From the NCBI RefSeq assembly GCF_014839805.1, contig NC_051119.1, positions 2,659,245 through 2,723,244 on the forward strand: a stretch of DNA of 64,000 bases. The letters run 5' to 3'. The notes under the pieces were generated by a model. The model was not told the origin of the DNA and made no database searches. It saw nothing but the letters and a program-made list of their open reading frames with translations. The first letter of the stretch is position 1. Every line of letters begins with the position of its first letter. The position numbers were made by a program, and so were the translations under genes. Below are positions 9,998 through 19,607 of the stretch, one piece after another. Origin of the DNA: Manduca sexta (Eukaryota > Arthropoda > Insecta > Lepidoptera > Sphingidae).

Positions 9998-10129
9998 GCA
10001 ACACAATGTCGTCCAGAGCCTAGACCCAGGACAGTTAATCGAGACGGCTTATCCTGGCGATGTATTAACTGCACCTTTGCGGTGCCACAGCAACAAGTAT
10101 ATTTCTTGGACGAGCTGTCCAGTTTGTAA
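9998..10129 (+). pseudogene. Possible IS1595/Merlin-type transposase N-terminal patch
   Basis: An open stretch of 43 codons reads a leading Cys (CRPEP), then RDGLSWRCINC, then FLDELSSL before a TAA. Transposases of the ISXO2/IS1595-like group (Merlin superfamily in animals) start with a Cys pair, then DGxxWRCxxC, a Ser/Arg-rich segment and FFxxSxLxL. The match is partial: the second Cys of the first pair and the SIRKG segment are missing or replaced. The downstream catalytic domain is not seen. It lies divergently from the THAP gene. It could also be chance. Confidence 0.25.
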
Positions 10130-10274
10130 GTTATGAAGATTATTATTAACATACCCACAATGTGAGAAAAATCTTGCCAAAGTTAAAGAAAATAGTTTAA
10201 CAATAATAATAATGGAAACATGTTTACTCAACTTCTACATTATATTTTAGGTTTCAATGCTGGAATGAGTTTGT

Positions 10275-10312
10275 GCTGCCTACTGGAGATCAGCTGATCT
10301 CCAGTAGGCAGC
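10275..10312. repeat. Perfect 38-bp palindrome
   Basis: The left half 'gctgcctactggagatcag' is exactly reverse-complementary to the right half, with no loop. It could extrude a cruciform. It lies 20 bp from a second perfect palindrome. Confidence 0.95.
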
Positions 10313-10332
10313 CTCCTATTACCTACCTACCT

Positions 10333-10358
10333 ACCTCTCTATTAGCTAATAGAGAGGT
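10333..10358. repeat. Perfect 26-bp palindrome
   Basis: 'acctctctattag' joined directly to its reverse complement. It is separated from the 38-bp palindrome by a pyrimidine-rich spacer with repeats of 'ctac'. Confidence 0.95.
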
Positions 10359-11508
10359 TCACAGACAATATGACATGACCCAACCAGCGCTGCAAGAAGT
10401 GATTCACTCAGTTCAAGAGTATATATAAACCTGCTGCAGCTATATCAAATTCTTGTTTTCATTTTGGGATGCCAAGAATATATACCTCTATTAAAAATAT
10501 ACATCTATATAAAAATATACATAGGATTTCGTATTTCTCGTTTTATTTTTCTTTCCCTATGATAATTAACTATTAGCCTAATCAGGCTGTGAAGTGAGTT
10601 GCCTGGGATCAGAATCCTCCAAAGACGGTTGGCGTCAGGCATACGGCCGGTCATAAAAGCTAAGCTGAATCTATTCTACAAAATGTATTGACACCATATT
10701 GGAGTGAGATAATGGTAGGTGGAAAAAAAGATAAGGTAATCCATGTAATAGAATAAGTCGTAATTCAGAAAAATATATACACAAAAGGTCAGGTAACATA
10801 TCCTCCGTGGAAAAACTAATATTCCGTCATTCTATCTTATTCTCTTTTATCAGATATGTTACTACCTATCAGTTTCTTTTGAGGGCAATTAAAGCTAGGT
10901 GAAAAGAACGTCTAATAATTGTTTATTGCAATAACAATTAGGTACTGCAATATTGAACTTACTTAGGCACGTAACTACTTTCTACCGTACATTATTGCAG
11001 TCCATACTTAACCTCAAAATAACCGCGTTATAAAAATTCTGATTACTCCGAACTCCCATCGAATATCCTATTGTTTTACATTTTTATAAAAACTAGGATA
11101 TTTCCCTATAGTTTAGTGAAGGTTTTGTACAGACGCAAGCGTAGCCCAACTTTCATACAAAAATGGGCATTCTCCTTTTAAAGAAAAAAAAATGTATAAT
11201 AAGGATAAATTATTCTTTTTTATCCCTAAGTAATTAACTTATTGAGTTTCGATCTTATTGAGGCTACAGAACCAGTGAAGATATCAATATCATTTCTTGT
11301 TCCCTCTTAATGAGATGAGGACTTTTACAAGAGGATAAACCAGGATTTTTTGTTTTATCCTAGTTATAAAAGATTTTATTTCCTCATAGTTTTGTCTACG
11401 TATATTTGAATGTATTATTTTGCATTTGGAATTTGAACCTAGGACTCTTTCGGCCAATATAACAAAATATGAACAGTATTATTATTATTATTATGAATTA
11501 TCGATATA
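10359..11508. other. Unassigned AT-rich sequence
   Basis: No repeat family, domain or convincing ORF. An imperfect inverted repeat 'aattgtttattgcaataacaatt' lies near 10917-10939. Confidence 0.3.
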
Positions 11509-11573
11509 AATGTACTACGTACTAGATCTGGCGTTCCGAATACTCACTGTGTTCAACTGAAGTGTACTGCAAT
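11509..11573 (-). repeat. REP-R copy, 65 bp
   Basis: In reverse orientation it matches 47030-47094 over the whole 65 bp with few differences ('cagttgaacacagtga', 'ttcggaacgcca'). The family was not recognised. An (ATT)n run lies just to the left. Confidence 0.7.
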
Positions 11574-12219
11574 CTGGTATTGGTTACCATTTTATTTATA
11601 TTCTAAAGTGCTTTAGCACTGCATGTTGTAAAAGTTTGGTCAGACGACAATTGCTATTTTAGAGCTGGAGCAAACCTTAGTTCTAATTCCAGATTTTGAA
11701 CAAATAGTTTATATTGACTTTCCTGTCTATAGAATATACGTCAATGTTATAAAAACATAAACATACGTAGAAAATGCCTACATAGGCTAACATATTGGAT
11801 ATTGTACAATTAAAAACATAAATATTCATCGAATTGATAATCTCCATTTTTGAAATTATTAACAATAGTTAGCGGTATACACAATAGGCCAAGAGACAAT
11901 TGACTGCTTTAATATTTCATAAACATTTATTTTTAATCGGCGCACGTCAGGCCAAAAAAAGACAGATTTTAACGATCCAAACCCATTATTACAGCCCATC
12001 GATTGCCATCCAAGCGCTTTGTTATCTCACTCGTAGCCATTGAATTTCAAATTTCCACTCAGCTCGAGGCCCTAAGTTTGCTTATAATAATTTGTATACA
12101 ATGGCATCACAAAGCGTATAGTGACTGAAATGACTGCCGTTTTGGTTCATAATAGTTTGAGTTTATGCTTGTTACTTCTATTTCTTGATACATTGTATTG
12201 TAACTGCGCAAAAATCTTT
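11574..12219. other. Unassigned sequence
   Basis: No element or coding potential recognised. Confidence 0.3.
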
Positions 12220-12466
12220 TTTTTACGGGCACTATAAAGTGACCCCACTGTATTGATGTTATGTGGAGTGGGGTCCAATAGAATCCCGACTGACGAGCGA
12301 TGATTACGCCTCGGCAGTCGACACAATTATGCCGGTCTGTTGGAACCAGATATACACGGGCTGATCCCGGAACGCGATACACTTGCGTGGGCCACTATGG
12401 CGAGATTTAACACCTTGTGTACGGTGGTCGCTATCCAAGATATAAAATATATCCTACCACCAGCAA
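12220..12466 (-). repeat. REP-C copy, full length
   Basis: One of the most complete copies: T-run, 'agtgaccccactg', 'gtggagtggggtccaataga', 'cgacacaattatgccggtct', 'gctgatcccggaacgcg', 'aacaccttgtgtacggtggt' and 'tatatcctaccaccagc'. It lies about 220 bp from the heat-shock-type promoter. Confidence 0.9.
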
Positions 12467-12682
12467 ATCTCTACTACAAAAGTCTTACTCCATCGATTTT
12501 TTTTGTTGTTTAGGTCTTCGAAATGTTTTATACCTCTTCCTAAATTCTGGTAACGTATTCATGAACCTCATATATAAAGGCCGTGGAGATCACATATCAG
12601 ATTGTAACCCTTCAGTGTATGCTAACAGCCACTGGTACTCACCAATAATAGCGCTTACCCGAATATGGAAGGTTTGGCGATG

Positions 12683-12850
12683 GAACGTTCTCGAAAGATC
12701 TCGAACTTTCTAGAATGTCTGGGAAACTTGATAACAGACCTTAATTTATGAGAGACTTCCCAACCATTCTGGATGTTTCTAGAATGTTCCACGAACATCG
12801 ATGGTACAGGCGGCTGGGTATAAAAGCCGACTTGTCCACAACGCTCTTTA
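12683..12850 (+). promoter_or_regulatory. Orphan heat-shock-type promoter
   Basis: Three clusters of alternating nGAAn/nTTCn units form heat-shock elements. They are GAAcgTTCtcGAA at 12683-12695, GAActTTCtaGAA at 12703-12715 and TTCtaGAAtgTTC at 12777-12789, each with perfect 5-bp phasing. A TATAAAAG box follows at 12819-12826, 30 bp after the last HSE. A start near 12850 and a leader of about 90 bp would fit insect hsp genes. No hsp coding sequence follows: a REP-B copy begins at about 12938. It is either a decapitated hsp promoter or a retroelement regulatory region that carries HSEs. Confidence 0.65.
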
Positions 12851-12937
12851 AAGCGATTACCAAACTACGAGCGATATATAGTGACCGCATAGTGATTGTA
12901 ATTAACTGTATGTTGAATGTTTGAGTGTTGTCGTGTT

Positions 12938-13240
12938 TATTTTTTGATTGCTTTGAATCATGAGACGAGCTTGCCGTTCGCCTGATAGGAAGCGATGAGA
13001 ATGCCCATAAATAGAAGAAACACCATCCAACACCTTGAATTGCAAAGTATTGTTTGGTATTACACTGCGCTTGCCATCTTGAGACATGAGATGTTAAGTC
13101 TTATTATGTCCAGTAGTTACACTGGCTACAATGTTCTTCAAACTAGAACACAACAGTGATTACAGACTGCTTCTTAGCAGCAGAAATATTGCGGTGGTAC
13201 CTACTCAGGTCCTCTCACATATGAAAGACCTACTACCATC
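12938..13240 (-). repeat. REP-B copy, full length
   Basis: Tail first: 'atgagacgagcttgccgttc', 'cctgataggaagcgatgaga', 'cacctt', 'gccatcttgagacatgagat', then the head 'cctactaccatc'. It interrupts the leader downstream of the heat-shock-type promoter. Confidence 0.85.
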
Positions 13241-13287
13241 TTGTAATAGTGTTTTTGATTAGTGATATGGTGCGATAATATAAGTGA

Positions 13288-13565
13288 CTAGCTGACCCGA
13301 CAGACGTTGTCCCGTCTTAACTATGAAATTGCAGCGCGCATTCTGTCAATGGCTGACAGTTATTTCAGACAATTGACAGTTATATAAAACTAATATTTCG
13401 GCTAAGTTTGATAAAATTTTCTAATTTTCCGCTCTATTTTTTTCTTTCATAATAACCTTCTCCTGACAATAACAAACACAACAAAAAAGAAGTGAATTCG
13501 GTCCAGCCGTTCACGCATGATGGCATGACCAAGGGAAATAGGGATTCATTTTTATATATACAAAT
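13288..13565 (-). mobile_element. HEL-4 copy, short non-autonomous Helitron
   Basis: In plus coordinates it opens A|CTAG (3' end of the element) with 'ctgacccgacagacgttgtc' and closes near 'gggattcatttttatatata'. The expected GA|T at the 5' terminus has decayed. HEL-4 is defined by the better copies at 19034, 23756 and 25262. Confidence 0.75.
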
Positions 13566-14003
13566 ATAGTACGATAATATGAGCGATAGTAATCGAAGTT
13601 GTCTTATTGTTTATCCCAAACCCTAGCACCTAACACTATAAACAAAAAACTGTCTGCAAATATTTGCAAATTCCAAAATGCCAACCAACAATTTCTTCAA
13701 CGCTTGACCCAACATTATTAATACTGATCAAAGAACAACAGACCATGTTTACTCCAATCTTGCGCAAATATTTTCCCTCTTGTACAGTTTGTAGAGACGC
13801 GACCTACTTCCAAGATGATTAATTGAGCAATATGATTAAATTGATTTCTTTTTCCTTATATTGGGATGGATCAATTTGTCTAATTTCGTGCAACAGTTTT
13901 GGGGTTTTGGGTTCGTTTCTCGGGTTTGGTAATGAGTACGTTTCCCTTATTTACTAACTCTAGCCCTGTATATATCATTTCAATTTTAATTATAATTATT
14001 TCA
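13566..14003. other. Unassigned sequence
   Basis: No repeat family or coding signal recognised. Confidence 0.3.
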
Positions 14004-14164
14004 CGCATCGGTGGCTTAGTTGTATTACTGTATGACTGCTCTGCTGTAGTCTCGGGTTCGATCCTGGGTTTGGCAAAATGATTTTGGATTTCTCTACTCT
14101 ATCTGACAGGAGACTGGAATATTTGCGCAATATGGCTATAGACTCAAACCATATCACATTATGG
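14004..14164 (+). repeat. SINE-D copy, 3'-truncated
   Basis: Box A region 'ggtggcttagttgtatt' and box B 'gggttcgatcctggg' (about 14054-14068) are both clear. The body continues to 'atcacattatgggatgg', then is cut by SINE-A. Confidence 0.8.
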
Positions 14165-14387
14165 GATGGTTACAGTTATTGCTGGGGACGTGCCTCCTCT
14201 AATACTGAGAGGGATTAGGCCTTGGTAATGCACACATCTGCAAAATTCCTACTGAGAACTTCTCACGTATGTAGGTTTCCTCACGATGTTTTCCTTCACC
14301 GTTAAAGCAAGCGATAATTCACAAACAATACACATAATTTTAGAAAATTCAGAGATGTGTGCTCTTGGCTATCGCCCCCTAGGCTCC
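14165..14387 (-). repeat. SINE-A copy with partly deleted head
   Basis: Conserved 3' domain and central 'cctcacgatgttttccttca' and 'ccgttaaagcaagcgataat' are intact. The box B part of the head is missing: 'gtgtgctcttgg' jumps to 'ctatcgcc'. Confidence 0.85.
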
Positions 14388-14854
14388 AGTACATAATGCA
14401 AACCAGGTATTATTGAATTTCTAAAAAAAAATTATCGCTCGTACTGAACTGGTACCTCGTTCACAAATTAATATTGATGCTCAAAATCCAATACACGTAT
14501 TGGATATACATTAATCCGTTTTATTGCAAATCGCAGACGATCAAAGGGCTCAAGATTAAATATATAACAGGTTTATTGGGCGATAAATTTTTGGCCAATA
14601 TCAAGTAAATTTATTAGAGCAAATATAAATTATTGACGGCGGTAAATATGTGATTCCGATCAATACTATTTGTTAATTGAAATTCTTAGATCACGCAACT
14701 TGTTGCAGCGAACACACGACACAAAGTGGCGGCAACTGGAAAGCAATAAATTGAGAGAAAACTATTGTGTTAAACTGATTATTGATATATCAATTGAAAC
14801 GCGGATTTGTGATAAAATTAAATATACTTTTCTATAACAAAACTAACTAACAAT
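14388..14854. other. Unassigned AT-rich sequence
   Basis: Nothing recognised. Confidence 0.3.
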
Positions 14855-15156
14855 TGGCGGTAGGTTTCTCATATGTGAGAGTCCGCCTGGGTAGGTATCA
14901 CTGCAATATCTAGTTCTACCGTCAAGCAGCAGTGTGTAGTCACTGTTATGTTCTGGTTTGAAGAACATGGTAGCCAGTAATACTACTGGACTTAATAAGA
15001 CTTAACATCTCATGTCTCAGGATGGCGAGCGCAGTGGAATACCAAACAATACTTTGTAATTCAAGGTGTTGGATGATGTTTCTACTGTTTATGGGCGATC
15101 GTATCAATTACCATCAGGCGAACGGCAAGCTCGTCTCGTCATTCAAAGCAATAAAA
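14855..15156 (+). repeat. REP-B copy, full length
   Basis: Head 'ggcggtaggtttctcatatg' to tail 'caggcgaacggcaagctcgt' and 'tcattcaaagcaataaaa'. The longest overlapping ORF (15022-15279) is an accident of this copy. Confidence 0.9.
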
Positions 15157-15449
15157 ATAGTGATAAAAATGGTTTGTTATAATAAATGTAATTCAATAGA
15201 ATACATGCTAAACAAAACCTTATCAACAAAGGAGCTTCAGTATATTATCGTAAATATAACACTCACTCTTCAACACTAAGACTACCGCTTTGACACAGAC
15301 TCCATGGAATACATTTACGTTGGTTATTTAGCAATTTTAAACAAAGCTGTAATTCCTATCATGATAAAACCTCGCATACAAGAGAATTATTAAGAAACTC
15401 ACGTATATTATATATTCCCTCTATTTTGCACTTCGGATTTCGACCAATC

Positions 15450-15649
15450 CAAAGCGGTATGCAGAGGCGGAATCAGGGCACCCAATTATAGCACAAGTGT
15501 GTTCTGTCCCATGATGTTATAGAAGCCTATCGCCATATCGGACACAAATTTCAGACTCCGGGCTGATGCTTAGCAGAAAAACCCAAACATCATTTTTTCC
15601 GATCCAGGATTCAAACCTGAGAGCGCCACATACGCCACCGAGGCAATCA
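15450..15649 (-). repeat. SINE-D copy
   Basis: 'tatgcagaggcggaatcagg', 'gtgtgttctgtcccatgatg', 'cctatcgccatatcggacac', then head remnants 'ggattcaaacctgag' and 'acgccaccgaggcaatc'. Confidence 0.8.
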
Positions 15650-15901
15650 AACAGGGAATAGAAAAGTTATGTTTTTATAAATTACCGGTACCGGAGATTG
15701 GCACAGAATTAAAAATTCTATATATTATGTCAAGAAGGTTTAATGTGGAATAAGAAAACAGACAAATTACAGTATACAGTACTTCTTCCTCCACTAGAAA
15801 CTCTGGTCACGAAACGCAAGGTTATTTCTAATATCTCTGGACTGTTCGGACCCCTCGGATGGCTAGCACTAGCCGTGACTATTTCGATAGTTTCTTTTCT
15901 T

Positions 15902-16203
15902 TCTTATTACTTTGATTGACAAGACGTGCTTGCCGTTCGCCTGATGGTAAGCTATCGATCGCCCATAAACAGTAGAAACACTATTCAACACCTTGAATTA
16001 CAAAGTATTGTTTGGTATTCCACTGCCCTCGCCATCCTGAGACATGAGATGTTAAGTCTTATTATGTCCGGTAATTACACTGGCTACAATGTTCTTCAAA
16101 CCGGAACACAACAGTAACTACACACTGCTGCTTGGCGGCAGTAATAGACGTTGCGGTGGTACCTACCCAGGCAGACTCTCACAAATGAGAAACCTACCAC
16201 CAG
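15902..16203 (-). repeat. REP-B copy, full length
   Basis: 'gacgtgcttgccgttcgcc', 'ctgatggtaag', 'cgcccataaacagtagaaac', 'gccatcctgagacatgagat', 'gaaacctaccaccag' in order. Confidence 0.9.
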
Positions 16204-16635
16204 TCAAATTTTATTCAAAAAATATGATTAGCTGGAATTGAATTGGATGAAGAATTACCTAAATCACTTCTCAATTGGATGAATTATCGTAATGGTCCTT
16301 CGAGCCGGATCGGATAACATTTATAAAACAGGTTCTAAGACTTCTTTTCACAGCACAGTTGATAGAACACAATTTCTCTATACGACATACATAATACATG
16401 TTATTTAATAACTACAATGAAAAAATATTAACGAAACTCACGTATAAAGAAATCTCTTTCTGTCGATCCAATAATAAAGGCAATAAAAGGTTTTATATAA
16501 CAATATCTTTTGTACTATAAATGGCACTGAAAGAACATGCTGGGTTTTGGGTATTTGCTGAAAATGTTATTTATTATATCTCTAAGCAAGAGAAAGATAC
16601 TATTGCTTATATGTGACGCCAACTCGTGATCTAGA
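16204..16635. other. Unassigned sequence
   Basis: Nothing recognised. Confidence 0.3.
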
Positions 16636-16910
16636 TTTTTTTTATATATATGCGTATATGCACAGCAAAGTGACTCCACTATTCCTGATGGTAAGAGGAG
16701 TGGGGTCCAATCGAATGTCGACTGATGAGAGATGATTACCCCTCGACACTCGACACAATTATGCCGGCCTGTTGGAACCGCATATATACAGGCTGATCTT
16801 GAAACGCGACACACTTATGTGTGTTACTATGGCGGGTTTTAACACCTTGTGTATGGTAGTCACGATGGTCGCTATCCCGGCGGATATAAAATATATCCTA
16901 CCACCAGCAA
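16636..16910 (-). repeat. REP-C copy, full length
   Basis: All REP-C blocks are present, from the T-run to 'atatatcctaccaccagcaa'. An 11-bp imperfect duplication near 16855-16875 ('gtatggtagtcacgatggtcg') is specific to this copy. Confidence 0.9.
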
Positions 16911-16974
16911 ATGGTTTGATGGTAGTCAGTGAATATTAATGATTGAGAACTGGTATAGTGCAGTGTTCGTAGGG

Positions 16975-17158
16975 CACACCGTACGCGAAGTGTAAAACCT
17001 GCTATAGTGGTTCACGTAACCGCGTTCCGGGATCAGCCTGAGTATATCAGCTACAAACAGGCCGGCATAATTGTTTCATTTGACGAGGAATAACTTACTC
17101 CGCTTACCATCAAGTGCAGTGGAATCGCGTGTGCGCGTATAATAAAAGTTTTTTTTTA
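16975..17158 (+). repeat. REP-C copy with central deletions
   Basis: 'caccgtacgcgaagtgtaa', 'gcgttccgggatcagcctga', 'caggccggcataattg', 'cgcttaccatcaagtgcagt', then an A/T tail. The central 'cgtcagtcgacattc' block is missing. It lies head to head with the minus-strand copy on the left. Confidence 0.8.
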
Positions 17159-17473
17159 TTGGCAATAAAACAGTCGGCTCCTATTACATTTGCTGTATAT
17201 GGCATTTGAGTTGTAGCTCTGGGATTTTACTCTACATGTTACTCTTACTTAAAAGTAAAAGTAAATTAAGAAATTGCCTGTGTATAATTCATAGTAATTA
17301 TTTGTTCATATATCATTCACTAGACAGCGAGCGTAAGTAATCCAAATCGAGACTACATGCTTAAAATAGTCTGTTTAGCCGACCCCATTTTGGAGTAAGA
17401 TAAGGGTCGATGTAAGAGAATAAAAGGCAACTCTATAACACAAGCCATAAAATATAATTTTAAACTTCGTTTA

Positions 17474-17938
17474 TTGATGAGTAAAGCTCAGTTTTGTTCG
17501 CGAAATGGGAATCAAAAGTTGTACCTCATGATTCATAGCTTAAGTACTCTGACAAACCAATATTTACTTATTCTACCCTCTTGTAGATACGAATATTTTG
17601 CTTATAATAAAAATTATAATGTTCAAGAATTTCGCAATATTTACCTGCCTATCTTTGATCATTTAGATGAGGAGTGTAAAAACCTAATTTGAACTTATGG
17701 CTTTCGAAATTAAGTTGAAATAAGTTTGACGGGCGAGGTGAGATTACTTTTGAATAATAATTATATTCAGTCTAGTCTAGATGACATAAATAGATTCGTC
17801 TTTCAGAATTTAAAGGTGAAATGTTTTGTATATCTAGATATTGAAGCAGGCCCTTTTTATGTTTGTGATATTCTCCTAATTCGCTACACTAAGCATTTTG
17901 AAAGAAATACAATATTGTTAGATCTGGGACGATTTTGA
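17474..17938 (+). other. Two in-frame ORFs of unknown origin
   Basis: Two open stretches share one frame (to the stop at 17692, and from about 17726 to 17938), interrupted by two stop codons. No domain or motif is recognised. The predicted peptides are not strongly low-complexity (for example SSLDDINRFVFQNLK), so a decayed gene is possible, but so is chance in AT-rich DNA. The flanking sequence 17159-17473 and 17939-18228 holds nothing I recognise. Confidence 0.15.
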
Positions 17939-18228
17939 TTAAAATAAAAATAACTATCATTGACTACAGATATACTTTCTCTAATATTTCACCAACCAAC
18001 TGAATTATACTTGTCAATTACTTACTACCTCGGTCTGTCAAACGCTGTATTTTTATAGCATAAAGTCTACAAATACCCGCACAACATTTTTTATCTTAAC
18101 AATATTTATAATCACTCTTTTACCTGTGGTAGACAAAGATGTAAAGGTACCCTATTAATATAAATAAAAGTTTCTGCATTTTTTGGATATTAGAAATAAA
18201 GCACACATTTTTAATTGCTTGGATATTT

Positions 18229-18360
18229 GTTCCAACAAGCCGGCATAATTGTGTCGATTACCGAGGGTCAATCATCGTCAGTCGACATTCTATTGGACCA
18301 AGTCGACACTCCACTTACCATCAGGTGCAAGATCACTGCTGTGTCCGTACAAAAAAGGTA
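18229..18360 (+). repeat. REP-C copy, 3' half, subtype with extra tail
   Basis: 'ttccaacaagccggcataat', 'gtcagtcgacattctattgg', 'cttaccatcaggtgcaa', then 'ggtaaagagacgtatt' after the A-run. The extra tail is shared with the copy at 18546. Confidence 0.8.
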
Positions 18361-18545
18361 AAGAGACGTATTAGTTCAAGATCAACATCATCATCATTGG
18401 CAATTAACATCTACGTAAGATGATTAAGTAGCGTTCGTAAAAGATGCGAAGTACGCTATACACCTACGCTGGTGACTTATCAGACCGATTCTAGCCCGAT
18501 ACGACCGCAGTTTTGGCAGCGGATTAGTTTAAGATCTATAAAAGA

Positions 18546-18700
18546 TATTCCGAGCCGGAATAATTGTGTTGACTGTCGAGGGTCAATCGTCAGTCGTCAT
18601 TCTATTAGACCCCACTCTTATCATCAGGAGCAGTAGGACTACTTTGACCTGCCCATATAAAAAGTCGGGTAAAGAGACGTATTGGTTTAAGGTACATGAT
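18546..18700 (+). repeat. REP-C copy, 3' half, same subtype
   Basis: 'ccgagccggaataattgtgt', 'cgtcagtcgtcattctatta', 'ccactcttatcatcaggagc', then 'gggtaaagagacgtatt' as in the copy about 317 bp upstream. A local duplication or a distinct subfamily. Confidence 0.8.
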
Positions 18701-19033
18701 ATTTCGGTAATCTGAATGGAGCTCGTAAACCGCCAAAGATAACGCGCAGACGGTATCTGCGTTTTATATCTTACTTGATTCCCTTTGAGTTTATCAACGA
18801 TTCACTTTGAATTGCTATGGGTAAAGTTTTTGTCATCTAGATATAGTATTACGCATTTTTCAGGGGTAGGTAGGGGTGGAATGCCAAAATTAAGCTAGGT
18901 AAGGTCCCATGTCATTGGGTAGGCTGTTTTCTTTTATTTATTTTGGAAAAAATGGTTTCCAACGACAATTATAACAGTAAGAGTAACAACACCATGGAAA
19001 AGTTTAAAGTGTAAGTGTATAAAATATTTAAAA
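18701..19033. other. Unassigned sequence
   Basis: Nothing recognised. Confidence 0.3.
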
Positions 19034-19315
19034 CTAGCTGACCCGACAGACGTTGTCCCGTCTTAACTATGAATTTGCAGCGCGCATTCTGTCAATCACT
19101 GACAGCTATTTCAAATAATTGACAGTTATATAAAATTGATATTTACGTTGTTTTCTTAAATTTTCTAAATTTCCGTGCAATTTTTTGATTTTTTTCTTTC
19201 ATATGAACCTTCTCTTGACAATAACAAACACAACAAAAAAAAATGTGAAATCGGTCCAGCCGTTCACGCGTGACGGCGTGACCAAGGGAAATAGGGATCC
19301 ATTTTTATACATAGA
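19034..19315 (-). mobile_element. HEL-4 copy, intact termini
   Basis: A(19033)|CTAGCTGACCC at the left and ATAGA|T(19316) at the right. Read on the minus strand this is A|TC...CTAG|T, the Helitron terminal rule with insertion between A and T. The 3' end carries a short potential hairpin around 'gacagacgttgtc'. It is 282 bp, non-coding and non-autonomous. Confidence 0.8.
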
Positions 19316-19406
19316 TATAATATGACAACCGATTTGTTCAATCGCCATTTATAAGGTAAAACTCCTGACTTGTTTATTTCTGTTCGGTTTCGTTTTTAAT
19401 ATATAC

Positions 19407-19607
19407 CTAGTGTGTGGAGTTTTTGCACGCGGCTTCGCCTGCGTGTAGGAGTTTTCAGGGATTGAAGTCCCGCTATATATTTTTTCTATAACCTTCCTAG
19501 GGTCTTAAACTATCTCCATACCTTTCATCAAATTCCGTTCAGTAGATTTTGAGAAAATCGATAACATACGGACAAAAAAGATGACTTTGTTTTATAATAT
19601 GTATAGA
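19407..19607 (-). mobile_element. HEL-5 copy
   Basis: 'gcacgcggcttcgcctgcgt' (GC-rich 3' hairpin region), 'aaactatctccatacctttc', 'tccgttcagtagattttgag', ending at ATAGA|T (19607/19608), the minus-strand 5' terminus. The left terminus has drifted. Confidence 0.65.
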
